DNA of 64,000 nt, from positions 1,054,001-1,118,000 of the forward strand of contig CBDDJL010000002.1 in assembly GCA_965229715.1 (NCBI GenBank), in the 5' to 3' direction. Of the stretch, positions 41,405 through 49,798 are shown in pieces. Each line of letters begins with the position of its first letter. Position 1 is the stretch's first letter. Source of the DNA: JAVJST01 sp965229715 (lineage in GTDB: Bacteria; Pseudomonadota; Alphaproteobacteria; Rhodospirillales; Casp-alpha2). A program made the translations under genes and the position numbers. The notes under the pieces are model-generated. The model had not been told where the DNA came from and did not search any database. It was given only the letters and a program-made list of their open reading frames with translations.

Positions 41405-44400
41405 GCCAGTCAACCGCGCAACCGTTTCGGACCGGCGACGGCGGGCTTGTCGATCGCGCCAAACCGCTCAGCTTCATGTTCAACGGCGTCCGCTATCAGG
41501 GCTACGAGGGCGACACCCTGGCGTCGGCCCTGCTCGCCAACGGCGTCCATCTGATCGCGCGCAGCTTCAAGTATCACCGGCCGCGCGGTATCGGCGGTGC
41601 GGGCGCCGAGGAAGCTTGCGCCATGGTACAGCTTCGCGAAGGCGGGCGGACCGAGCCCAACATGCGCGCCAGCCAGATCGAGCTGTTCGACGGTCTCGTT
41701 GCGACCAGCCAGAACTGCTGGCCGAGCGTCAACTTCGACGTGCAGTCGATCAGCAACGTGTTCAAGGGCTTATTGCCGGCGGGATTCTACTACAAGACCT
41801 TCAAGTGGCCGCTCTCGATGTGGATGACCTACGAACACGTCATCCGCAACGCGGCGGGCATGGGCAAGTCGGCGGTCAAGAAGGACCCGGATCGCTACGA
41901 GCGCATGAACGCGTTCTGCGACGTGCTGGTCGCCGGCGGCGGACCCGCCGGACTGATCGCCGCATTGGCGGCGGCACGCGCCGGCGCCCGGGTCATCCTC
42001 GCCGAGGACAGCGCGAGCTTCGGCGGTCATCTCAAGGGCCGCCGGTATACCATCGACGGCAAGCCGGCGATGGACTGGGCCGCAGATGTGGTGGCCGAGC
42101 TGGAGGGCATGGCAAACGTCACCCTGCTGCCGCGCACCACGGTCGCCAGCTACTACGATCACAACATGCTGGTCCTCAATCAGCATACCGGCGATCACCT
42201 GCCGACGGCGGCCGACGAAACGCCGCGCCAGAAGGTCTGGAAGGTGTGGGCGACGGAGGTCGTGCTGGCGGCCGGATCGATCGAGCGGCCGATGGTCTTC
42301 GGCAACAACGACCGTCCCGGCGTTATGCTGGCCTCCGCCGCACAGGCCTACGTCAACCAGTTCGGCGTCAAGCCGGGGTGTCGCACGGTGGTCTTCACCA
42401 ACAACGATTCGGGCTACGAAGCGGCCATGGATCTGCACGCTGCCGATATCGAAATCGCGGCCATTGTCGACAACCGCACGGACAAACCCGCCGTTGCGGC
42501 TGCGGCCGAGGCCGCGGGAATCGAGGTGTTGCCCGGTCATGTCGTGTTCAATGTCACCGGTTCCAAACGGGTAAGCGGTGCCGAGGTCATGGCGCTGAAC
42601 CCGACGGGCGACGCCCTGACCGGTGAGCATCGCATCATCAAGTGCGATTTCCTCTCTATGGCCGGCGGCTGGACCCCGAGCGTCCACCTGTTCAGCCAAT
42701 CGCGCGGCAAGACCCAATGGAGCGATTCGCTGGCGGCCTTCGTGCCGGGCGACTCGTTCCAGCGCGAACGCTCCGCCGGCGCCTGCAAGGGCACCATGGG
42801 GCTGGGGGCATGTTTGCGCGAAGGCGCCACCGCGGGCCTCGAGGCCGCCAAGGCGGCCGGGTTCTCGAAAGCCAAGGCCATCGACGTGCCGGTTTCCGAC
42901 GATCCCGAGCAAGGCGAGCTTCGCGCCATGTGGAAAGTTCCGCTGCCGCCGCATCTGCATCTCAAGCAGTTTGTCGATTTCCAGAACGACGTCGCGGCGA
43001 GCGATATCGAACTGGCGGCCCGCGAAGGTTACAGATCGGTCGAGCACGCGAAACGTTACACGACGCTCGGCATGGGTACCGATCAGGGCAAGACCTCGAA
43101 CATCAACGGTCTCGCAATCCTTGCCGGCGCGCTCGGCAAGCCGATCCCGGAGGTCGGTCACACCACGTTCCGTCCGCCCTATACGGCGATGACCCTTGGC
43201 GCCATCACCGGACAGGAACGCGGCCATCATTTCGCGCCCATGCGGCGCACGCCGCTTCACGAGTGGCACGCCGAAAACGGCGCACCGTTCGTGCCCGCCG
43301 GGTACTGGCTCCGGGCGCAGTATTATCTGCGCGATGGCGAGGGCATGTGGGATGCCATCTACCGCGAGACCGTAAATGTCCGCACCAATGTTGGCCTCGC
43401 CGACGTCTCGCCGCTCGGCAAGATCGATATTCAGGGCAAGGACTCGGCCGAGTTCCTCAACCGGATCTATATCAACGGTTTCGCCAAGCTGCCGGTCGGC
43501 AAGGCGCGCTACGGGGTCATGCTGCGCGAGGACGGCGTCGTCTTCGACGACGGCACCACGTCGCGGCTCGGCGAGAACCATTTCATGATGACGACGACGA
43601 CGGCCAAGGCCGCCCAGGTATTGCAGTACATGGAATACCTGCTCGACGTGGTCTGGCCGGAACTCGACGTGCACATCGTGTCGGTGACCGAGGAGTGGTG
43701 CGGCATTGCCGTAGCCGGTCCGAAGAGCCGCGAGCTGATCGCGCGAATCACCGATGTCGATATGTCGAACGATGCGTTCGAGTTCATGGGCGTGCGCGAA
43801 GGCAGGGTCGCCGATGTGCCGGGCCGCATCTACCGCATCAGCTTCTCGGGCGAACTGGCCTACGAAATCGGCGTGCCGGCCGATTGGGGCCGCCATGTCT
43901 GGGAAACGCTGATGGAGAAAGGCGAGGATCTCGGCGTGCAGCCGTACGGCATGGAAGCATTGGGTATCCTGCGGATCGAGAAAGGTCACGTGACCGGCGG
44001 CGAGCTGAACGGCCGCACGTCGGCGGGCGATCTCGGGTTCGGCGGCATGCTGTCGTCGAAGAAACCGTTCATTGGTCAGCGTTCGTTGTCGAAACCGGCG
44101 ATGACCGATCCGGAACGCAAGAGCCTCGTCGGTCTCAAGTCCGTCGACGGCAAGTCGCGCATTCCGCGCGGCGGCCAGATCGTCGCCGAACCCGGCGCGA
44201 AGCTGCCAATGGACATGCAGGGCGAAGTGACGGCGAACTGCTACAGTCCGAACCTGAAGGAATACATCGGGCTCGGCATCGTCCGGCGCGGGCCGGACCG
44301 TCATGGCGAGCGCCTGTGGGCGGTATCGCCGATCACCAATCAATGCGTCGAGGTCGAAATCTGCTCGCCGCACATGTTCGATCCGGAAGGGGAGAGGCTC

Positions 44401-44409
44401 CGTGGCTGA
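41401..44409 (+). CDS. soxA: sarcosine oxidase alpha subunit
   Basis: A 1002-residue subunit. An N-terminal ferredoxin-like fold lacks cluster cysteines (SFMFNGVRYQGYEGDTLASALLANG). Next comes an NAD(P)-binding domain with VLVAGGGPAGLIAALAAARAGARV at ~176-199, and the last ~400 residues are a GcvT-like folate-binding domain (VGLADVSPLGKIDIQG, SFSGELAYEIGVPADWG). It carries NAD and tetrahydrofolate while SoxB carries the flavins. It overlaps soxD (4 bp) and soxG (8 bp). Confidence 0.95.
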   Translation: MSQSTAQPFRTGDGGLVDRAKPLSFMFNGVRYQGYEGDTLASALLANGVHLIARSFKYHRPRGIGGAGAEEACAMVQLREGGRTEPNMRASQIELFDGLVATSQNCWPSVNFDVQSISNVFKGLLPAGFYYKTFKWPLSMWMTYEHVIRNAAGMGKSAVKKDPDRYERMNAFCDVLVAGGGPAGLIAALAAARAGARVILAEDSASFGGHLKGRRYTIDGKPAMDWAADVVAELEGMANVTLLPRTTVASYYDHNMLVLNQHTGDHLPTAADETPRQKVWKVWATEVVLAAGSIERPMVFGNNDRPGVMLASAAQAYVNQFGVKPGCRTVVFTNNDSGYEAAMDLHAADIEIAAIVDNRTDKPAVAAAAEAAGIEVLPGHVVFNVTGSKRVSGAEVMALNPTGDALTGEHRIIKCDFLSMAGGWTPSVHLFSQSRGKTQWSDSLAAFVPGDSFQRERSAGACKGTMGLGACLREGATAGLEAAKAAGFSKAKAIDVPVSDDPEQGELRAMWKVPLPPHLHLKQFVDFQNDVAASDIELAAREGYRSVEHAKRYTTLGMGTDQGKTSNINGLAILAGALGKPIPEVGHTTFRPPYTAMTLGAITGQERGHHFAPMRRTPLHEWHAENGAPFVPAGYWLRAQYYLRDGEGMWDAIYRETVNVRTNVGLADVSPLGKIDIQGKDSAEFLNRIYINGFAKLPVGKARYGVMLREDGVVFDDGTTSRLGENHFMMTTTTAKAAQVLQYMEYLLDVVWPELDVHIVSVTEEWCGIAVAGPKSRELIARITDVDMSNDAFEFMGVREGRVADVPGRIYRISFSGELAYEIGVPADWGRHVWETLMEKGEDLGVQPYGMEALGILRIEKGHVTGGELNGRTSAGDLGFGGMLSSKKPFIGQRSLSKPAMTDPERKSLVGLKSVDGKSRIPRGGQIVAEPGAKLPMDMQGEVTANCYSPNLKEYIGLGIVRRGPDRHGERLWAVSPITNQCVEVEICSPHMFDPEGERLRG

Positions 44410-45025
44410 TACTGGTGTCGATATCGAACGGCGTTCCGCGCTGGCGGACGTCTACACCGTCGGCGCGACCGGCGGCCAAGCCGGCGACCCGGGCGTTACC
44501 TTCGCCGAACGCCGCCCGCTGAGCATCGTTCATGCCGCCGGCCGGTCCGACGACAAGGCGTTTGCCGACGGCATCAAGGGCGCTACGGGGTGCACGCTGC
44601 CGACGGAAGCCGGAGCGTTCGCAAAATCGGGCAACGATACGGTGATCTGGCTGGCGCCGACGCGCTGGCTCTGTGTCTCGCCCGACCAGGGTCCGGGGGT
44701 GCTGGAAGGCGCCTTGCGGGTCTCGTGCGGCGACGCCGGCGCGATTATCGATGTCAGCCACGGCCGCACGGTGATGCGGGTTTCGGGCCCGAAGGCGCGC
44801 GACGTGCTGATGAAAGGGCCGCCCGTCGATCTGCACGCATCCGTCTTCAAGCCGGGCTCGGCGGTGCAGTCGAACATGGCCCACTGCGGCGTGCTGATCG
44901 CCTGCGTCGAGGACGATGTATTCGATGTCTACTGCTTCCGGGCGTTCGGCCAGCACATGTTCGAATGGCTGCAGGAAGCGGCCCTCGAATACGGCTACCG
45001 GATCGCCGACCCGGTGCGCACCTGA
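44402..45025 (+). CDS. soxG: sarcosine oxidase gamma subunit
   Basis: A 207-residue GcvT-like subunit completing the sarcosine oxidase complex. A GTG start within the end of soxA gives an 8-bp overlap. Conserved features include IDVSHGRTVMRVSGPKARDVLMKG and the C-terminal FRAFGQHMFEWLQEAALEYGYRI. The operon stops here: the purU, glyA or folate genes often found downstream are absent, replaced by a REP-like element. Confidence 0.92.
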   Translation: MADTGVDIERRSALADVYTVGATGGQAGDPGVTFAERRPLSIVHAAGRSDDKAFADGIKGATGCTLPTEAGAFAKSGNDTVIWLAPTRWLCVSPDQGPGVLEGALRVSCGDAGAIIDVSHGRTVMRVSGPKARDVLMKGPPVDLHASVFKPGSAVQSNMAHCGVLIACVEDDVFDVYCFRAFGQHMFEWLQEAALEYGYRIADPVRT

Positions 45026-45047
45026 CCGTTTTTTACCTGCCCGTGTT

Positions 45048-45115
45048 CTCATGCTTCGTCGAGCTCAGCATGAGGTAAAGCGAGGGCCTCACCCTGAGCC
45101 TGGCGAAGGGTGAGG
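45048..45115. repeat. REP-like palindromic element, copy 2
   Basis: ctcatgcttcgtcgagctcagcatgag followed by cctcaccct-gagcctggcga-agggtgagg (45087-45115). It shares layout and most bases with the element at 16594-16664. It lies after soxG, where it may act as a 3' hairpin for convergent transcripts. Confidence 0.85.
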
Positions 45116-45141
45116 TGTAGGTAAGCCAATCGGCATTTCAA

Positions 45142-45600
45142 CTAGAGCCGGTCGCAGCGGCCCCACTGAAGGCCGGGTTCAGGCGTCGTCGGCATCTTCG
45201 CCAGCACATCGTCGGGTATCGGCGCGAGGCCGAGATGGGCGTATTCGAACTTCAGGGTTTTGAGCGACAGCACGAACTTGCCGCTGGTGCAGGTGATCAG
45301 GCTGCCCACCGTCTCGCAGGCATAGACCAGCGGCACCACCGGGTCGCTGAGCACGCGAATCAGGTGGGTCGACGCTTCGGTCAGGCCCCGGACGTCCGAT
45401 GACGGACCGCGGTCGGCTGCGGTCAGCGGACGCACCATATACTCGTTGCGTTTGTCGAGCGCCGTGATCCGCCAACCGTCGCCGTCCCATTCGTAACCGG
45501 CCATCTGCTCGACATCGCAGACATAGCTCTCGTGACTGCCGGCGCTCAGCGCGGTGGGGATCAAAAAGGCGGCAAGATAGAGGGTGGTTTTCCTGAACAT
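45142..45600 (-). CDS. secreted protein of unknown function
   Basis: A 152-residue protein with a signal peptide (MFRKTTLYLAAFLIPTALSAG). The mature part has four cysteines (YVCDVEQ, VYACETV, LITCTSG, GRCDRL) likely forming two disulfides, and reads as a compact beta-rich periplasmic domain. No family recognised. It is convergent with soxG across the REP-like element. Confidence 0.65.
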   Translation of the reverse strand: MFRKTTLYLAAFLIPTALSAGSHESYVCDVEQMAGYEWDGDGWRITALDKRNEYMVRPLTAADRGPSSDVRGLTEASTHLIRVLSDPVVPLVYACETVGSLITCTSGKFVLSLKTLKFEYAHLGLAPIPDDVLAKMPTTPEPGLQWGRCDRL

Positions 45601-45725
45601 TGATCCGACATAGACCGTGCGTGCCCCGGGTTCAATGGCGCCGACTGTCTGCTTGATGACGGTAGGGGCTATTACGTATTATCGCCAGCCATGGCCCGTT
45701 GCGGCAACGAGGTAGAGATCAGGAC

Positions 45726-46496
45726 ATGAACGAGGACGAAAAACCATTCAAACCGGTTGGCTGCAAGGAGTGCCTGGAAGGAAAAGATCTGGATTTCGAC
45801 ATCACGATGGCGTTTCAGCCCATCGTCGATCCCGTCAATCGATCGGTCTTCGCCTATGAAGCGCTCGTGAGGGGCGCCGACGGTTCCGGTGCTGGCGCCG
45901 TGCTTTCGCGCGTCACCGACGACAACCGATACGTCTTCGATCAGACGTGCCGGGTCAAAGCGATTCAGCTAGCGACGGAACTCGGGATTACGTGCAATCT
46001 CAGCATCAATTTTCTTCCGAATGCCGTTTACCGTCCGGAGACGTGTATCCGTGCGACGATGCAGGCGGCGGACGAGTTCGAGCTGCCGGTATCGCGCATC
46101 ATTTTCGAGGTGACCGAAGCCGAGCCGGTGAGAGACCCTGAGCATTTGAAAGGCATTTTCGCCGAATACCAGCATCGTGGGTTCGTTACCGCGATCGACG
46201 ATTTCGGCGCCGGCTATGCGGGGCTCAATCTCCTGAACCGGTTCAGGCCGAGAATCCTCAAGCTGGACATGGAACTGTGTCAGGGCATCGCGACGGACAA
46301 TGTCAAACGGACCATCACGAACGGCACGATTTCGACGGCACAACAGCTCGGGATCGAAGTGGTCGGCGAGGGCGTTGAAAGCAAAGATGACCTGGCAGTG
46401 CTTCAGGAGCTGGGCGTCGATTACATTCAAGGCTACATATTCGCTGCCCCGGAAATCGAAAAGCTGCCTGAGCCAGATTTCTCCGTACTCCAATAA
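45726..46496 (+). CDS. stand-alone EAL-domain cyclic-di-GMP phosphodiesterase
   Basis: A 256-residue protein made of an EAL domain after a short N-terminus with KECLEGK (two cysteines at 13 and 16). Catalytic motifs are intact: EALVRG (Glu45), LSINFLP, IIFEVTE, IDDFGAGYAGL, LKLDMEL, EVVGEGVES and YIQGYIF. No GGDEF or sensor domain is attached. The sequence style matches EAL domains usually joined to BLUF light sensors, yet no BLUF domain is present. It probably degrades c-di-GMP. AGGA precedes the ATG. Confidence 0.87.
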   Translation: MNEDEKPFKPVGCKECLEGKDLDFDITMAFQPIVDPVNRSVFAYEALVRGADGSGAGAVLSRVTDDNRYVFDQTCRVKAIQLATELGITCNLSINFLPNAVYRPETCIRATMQAADEFELPVSRIIFEVTEAEPVRDPEHLKGIFAEYQHRGFVTAIDDFGAGYAGLNLLNRFRPRILKLDMELCQGIATDNVKRTITNGTISTAQQLGIEVVGEGVESKDDLAVLQELGVDYIQGYIFAAPEIEKLPEPDFSVLQ

Positions 46497-46510
46497 ATTC
46501 GCCTTTTCGG

Positions 46511-47101
46511 CTACGCAAGCGTCAGTCCGACGGCGATCAGCAGGGACGCGGCGAAGGCAATGTTGATGGCGCGGTTCGATTTCGGATCGCGAAAGAACCG
46601 CGTCAGCGCCGCGCCAGCGGTCAGCCAACACAGGTTGACCAGCAGGATCATGACCGCGAGCAACGCGATCTTTGCCGCCGCATCCATTGCCGGCCGCTCC
46701 GCGATGAGAACGAAGCCCGAAAAAACGGCGGCCATGGCGGCGTAGGCCTTCGGGTTGGCGAGACAGATGGCGAGCCCGGCCAACGCCGACGGCGCTTCGC
46801 GGTTTTCGTCGGTGTCGCCGATCGGTGGTGCGGTGGCAATGCGGTAAGCGAGATAGACGAAGTAAGCGGTCGCCGCGACCGTGACCATCGGTTTCATACC
46901 CGGCAGCGCGATGATCATGGCCGCGACCCCGGTCGCGGTGACCGTCATGACGACGATCATGCCGAGCAACAAACCCGTCAGGAAGCGCAGACTGCGGCGA
47001 AACCCGAACGCGGCCGCCGTGGCGGCGAGGCTGAGGGTGTTTGGCCCCGGACTCGCGATCAGCGCGAAACTGGCAAACATGAAACCGGCAAGCTGATCCA
47101 C
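46511..47101 (-). CDS. LysE/RhtB-family amino-acid exporter
   Basis: A 196-residue inner-membrane exporter with six hydrophobic segments and the family hallmark ASPGPNTLSLAA at residues ~17-28, plus ICLANPKAYAAM in the middle. It starts at GTG with GGGAG seven bases upstream. The family exports lysine, homoserine, threonine or related amino acids. It is convergent with the EAL gene. Confidence 0.88.
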   Translation of the reverse strand: MDQLAGFMFASFALIASPGPNTLSLAATAAAFGFRRSLRFLTGLLLGMIVVMTVTATGVAAMIIALPGMKPMVTVAATAYFVYLAYRIATAPPIGDTDENREAPSALAGLAICLANPKAYAAMAAVFSGFVLIAERPAMDAAAKIALLAVMILLVNLCWLTAGAALTRFFRDPKSNRAINIAFAASLLIAVGLTLA

Positions 47102-47133
47102 GCGAAAGCTCCCTCGAATTGCCCCGGAGACTA

Positions 47134-47257
47134 GATCGGATCACGTTTTGACGGAAGCACAGGGTGTTTCGTCAAACCGTGGGAATCCGATCGATTCTTA
47201 TGATTGAGAGCAGATTCACATGTTTTGCGGATTACAAAAGCGATTCCGGTAAAACAT
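47134..47257. repeat. long imperfect palindromes between LysE and lipoprotein genes
   Basis: gatcggatcacgttttgacg (47134-47153) is mirrored by cgtcaaaccgtgggaatccgatc (47170-47192) with a few mismatches. A second dyad ATGTTTT/AAAACAT spans 47220-47257. The 218-bp gap holds no gene. The first palindrome has the look of a dispersed intergenic element, though only one copy occurs in this window. Confidence 0.55.
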
Positions 47258-47319
47258 GACCTGCTCTAGCCGATGCGCCCGATCCGTTCTATGGTTATTG
47301 CGCTGTACGGGAGGTGCTC

Positions 47320-47544
47320 ATGAAGTGGTTGGCGGTGGTTTCGGTTCTTGTCCTCGGGGCTTGCGCGCAAATACCGGACGTGGATCTGAAACATCCTGAA
47401 AACGGCAGCACGGTCACCTGCGTCGGCTATTTCGGAACGACGTTCTATACCTATGCCGAAACGCTCGCGAAGCACGAGGACTGCATCGCCTACCACGAGA
47501 CGCGCGGTTACGTTCGGATCTCGGAGGACAACTCCGCCAACTGA
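47320..47544 (+). CDS. small lipoprotein, unknown function
   Basis: A 74-residue protein with a lipobox (VLVLGACAQ) giving a lipid-anchored mature peptide of ~58 residues. The rest (TVTCVGYFGTTFYTYAETLAKHEDCIAYHE) has two cysteines and no known domain. GGGAGG lies five bases before the ATG, which is preferred to a GTG two codons upstream. Confidence 0.65.
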   Translation: MKWLAVVSVLVLGACAQIPDVDLKHPENGSTVTCVGYFGTTFYTYAETLAKHEDCIAYHETRGYVRISEDNSAN

Positions 47545-47563
47545 CCCAGTCTGGCTATCGGGC

Positions 47564-48010
47564 CTAACGTTCGGGGCCGTGGCGCAGAACGGGGCTGTCG
47601 CCGGCAAAACCCTGGTGGCGCGGCAGGTCGTCGTCGACGTCGAACCAGGAAATCCGCTCGGGATAGAATCCGTGACATGTCGGCACCAGCGCTTCCGGGT
47701 CGTCCAAGGTGCTGATGTGAAACTCGATGACGTAGCCGAGATCCTCGCCCGCGTCGCCTTCCCAGGTCAGCGGCGTGCCGCAGTTGCCGCAAAAGGCGCG
47801 GTGGACGTCGGGCGATGACTCGTAGCGTTTCCGGTCTTCGCCGCTGAAGGTCACTTGATCCGCCTTGAACCCGGCCAGGGTCACGACCGGGCCGCCATTG
47901 TGCTTGCGGCAGCTATGGCAGTGACAGTGGGCAACGCCGAAGCTTTCGCCCGAGGTTTCGAAACGCACCTGGCCACACATGCAGCCGCCGGTCAGTTTGT
48001 CGGTCGTCAT
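47564..48010 (-). CDS. GFA-family (glutathione-dependent formaldehyde-activating-like) protein
   Basis: A 148-residue zinc-binding protein of the CENP-V/GFA family. Metal cysteines are CMC at 10-12 (GGCMCGQVRF), CHCHSC at 29-34 and CGNC at 74-77, the exact family spacing. The original enzyme forms S-hydroxymethylglutathione from formaldehyde, although many members have unknown substrates. Formaldehyde would arise from the demethylating flavoproteins in this region, an inference. GGAG precedes the ATG. Confidence 0.85.
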   Translation of the reverse strand: MTTDKLTGGCMCGQVRFETSGESFGVAHCHCHSCRKHNGGPVVTLAGFKADQVTFSGEDRKRYESSPDVHRAFCGNCGTPLTWEGDAGEDLGYVIEFHISTLDDPEALVPTCHGFYPERISWFDVDDDLPRHQGFAGDSPVLRHGPER

Positions 48011-48129
48011 GGAAAATCTCCGTTTCTTTCGCGAGGGTCGCGAAGAAACAAAGATTAGCCGAGCCAGAAGGCGCGGGACAGCCGCATTGCATTGATATCG
48101 TATTTCCGGAGCCCATGGTTCGGCATCGC

Positions 48130-48777
48130 TTACTGCGCCCCGTCCCAGATGGTCTGCATGCAATGGTGCATGTCCTCAAGACTCGCCCGACTGGCGCAGT
48201 CCTGATTCTCGGCCGCGAACACGCTCAGCCGGAGGATCTCCTCCAATGCCTCTAGCTGCATGTTGACATTCTCGTATTCCTGGAAGAGCGCCTCCGCTTC
48301 GGCGAGGCGTTGATCCTCCTGCTGATCGACCCAGTCAAAACGCGCATTGTGATCCTGAACCCACGCATTGTAGTTGTCGATCTGGCCTTGCAGATTGGCG
48401 CCCTGCACATCCAGCGTCGGCCCGTTCGCGGAGCACCAGTTCATGCGGGTTGTGTATTCGGGTTCCTCGAAGGTGCCGTTGCAATAGCTGTTGTAGTTGT
48501 CGATTTCATTGGAAAGCCGTACATTTTCCGCATCGATGCGATCGCTCTCCACCTGCATGTCGGAGGCTTCATACTCTAGGTTCTGATACTCGTTCTCTGC
48601 CAGACGCTTGCGTTCGAGGTTTTCGTCGAGCTGGGTTTCGATGGATTTCTTCTTTTCGACCAGATAGCCGACCTCAGCGAGAACTTCGCCGACATCCTGG
48701 GCGAGAACGGTCGCTCCGGGCAGGACCAGGACCAGCGTGACGATGGCGATTCGGGCGAGACGGGATGCGGGTGTCAT
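48130..48777 (-). CDS. secreted coiled-coil protein, unknown function
   Basis: A 215-residue protein: signal peptide ending VLAQ, then a long helical region (VEKKKSIETQLDENLERKRLAENEYQ and onward) with heptad character to ~95, a middle with NSYCNGTF and NWCSANG cysteines, and a second helical part (EDQRLAEAEALFQEYENVNMQLEALEEIL). GGAGG precedes the ATG. It is followed upstream on the same strand by an NlpC/P60-like peptidase gene 40 bp away, so a periplasmic scaffold or regulator for that peptidase is plausible. Confidence 0.65.
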   Translation of the reverse strand: MTPASRLARIAIVTLVLVLPGATVLAQDVGEVLAEVGYLVEKKKSIETQLDENLERKRLAENEYQNLEYEASDMQVESDRIDAENVRLSNEIDNYNSYCNGTFEEPEYTTRMNWCSANGPTLDVQGANLQGQIDNYNAWVQDHNARFDWVDQQEDQRLAEAEALFQEYENVNMQLEALEEILRLSVFAAENQDCASRASLEDMHHCMQTIWDGAQ

Positions 48778-48820
48778 CGGGGGCCTCCTGTTTTCCCCGG
48801 TCGCGGTAAAATCCACGGTT

Positions 48821-49654
48821 TCATGGCGTGTTCAAATTGACGTAAAGCCGCGACAGGTTTCCGTAACCGACGACCTTGGGGATCAGGTTCGTCGGCATCG
48901 GCGTGATGACCACTTTCCTGGCTGCTGCCGACGCGTGGATCATCAGGATCGTGCCGTCCTTTTGCGTGCCGAGATAGATTGCGACATGGGTGACGCCGTC
49001 CCCCTGATCGACCTTGCCGTCGCCGTTTCTGTCGTAGGTGGCGCCGAAGAAAATCAGGTCGCCCGCCGTGGGCGTTGCGTCCGGCGGCAAAAACGCATTC
49101 TGCACGCGGAACAGGTTGGCCTGACCGGCGGCGCTGTCCTCGAGGCTGCGCAACGTGTTGAAGGCGACCCGGTAAAATCCGTTGATGGCGCAGGCCGCGT
49201 ACCGCGAGGCATAGGCCACCATACCCGAGCAATCGACCCCGAGATCACGCGAACCCATGCAGATTTCGGGTACGGTGATGCGGCCGCCGTAGACGTATTG
49301 CCACGCGTTCCTGGCCATGCAGCCTGCGGTGTCGATAACGGTCTTCCGCAGGCGCCACTCCTCGCCCAGCAGTTCACTCTGTTCGGTTTTCTTGAGGTCG
49401 TCGAGATCCTTGAGAACCGTCTCGATAGCGTCGTCCGACGCGGGCGGCGCGCAGTACCAGTACTGATCGTCCTCGCCGACGAGGTAGTCGCCCTCTCTGC
49501 ATTGTGCGTCGGCCGATGTGGCAACCAGCGTGACGGCCAGCGCGAAACCCAGGACCGTGGCGAATTGCAGAAGTCCGCACCCGCCGCCCGAACCTGGCAT
49601 TTCCGCCGGTGCGGGGCGGTAGCTTGATACCCGTACGTTCAATGCGGTGAACAT
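48821..49654 (-). CDS. NlpC/P60-like cysteine peptidase with EF-hand-like insert
   Basis: A 277-residue exported protein (signal helix ~30-50). The C-terminal half fits NlpC/P60 peptidases: catalytic Cys142 in VDCSGMVAYA, His223 in VTHVAIYLG and His240. Between Cys and His, residues 208-219 read DRNGDGKVDQGD, a complete EF-hand/dockerin-type calcium loop placed just before the catalytic His. Such enzymes cleave peptidoglycan stem peptides, so calcium might gate activity. GGAG lies ten bases upstream of the ATG. It is paired with the coiled-coil protein gene downstream. Confidence 0.72.
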   Translation of the reverse strand: MFTALNVRVSSYRPAPAEMPGSGGGCGLLQFATVLGFALAVTLVATSADAQCREGDYLVGEDDQYWYCAPPASDDAIETVLKDLDDLKKTEQSELLGEEWRLRKTVIDTAGCMARNAWQYVYGGRITVPEICMGSRDLGVDCSGMVAYASRYAACAINGFYRVAFNTLRSLEDSAAGQANLFRVQNAFLPPDATPTAGDLIFFGATYDRNGDGKVDQGDGVTHVAIYLGTQKDGTILMIHASAAARKVVITPMPTNLIPKVVGYGNLSRLYVNLNTP

Positions 49655-49798
49655 TGGGTCAACTCCTGCGGTAAGTATGACTCAATGGGCGATAGCCGAA
49701 AATGTCTCATTCCGGTCACCCATGGCGGCTCGCCGGAAGTTTTCACGATCTCGATACGAAACCATGCGATGATACGCTAGCGGAAGAGGTAAGGCCGA

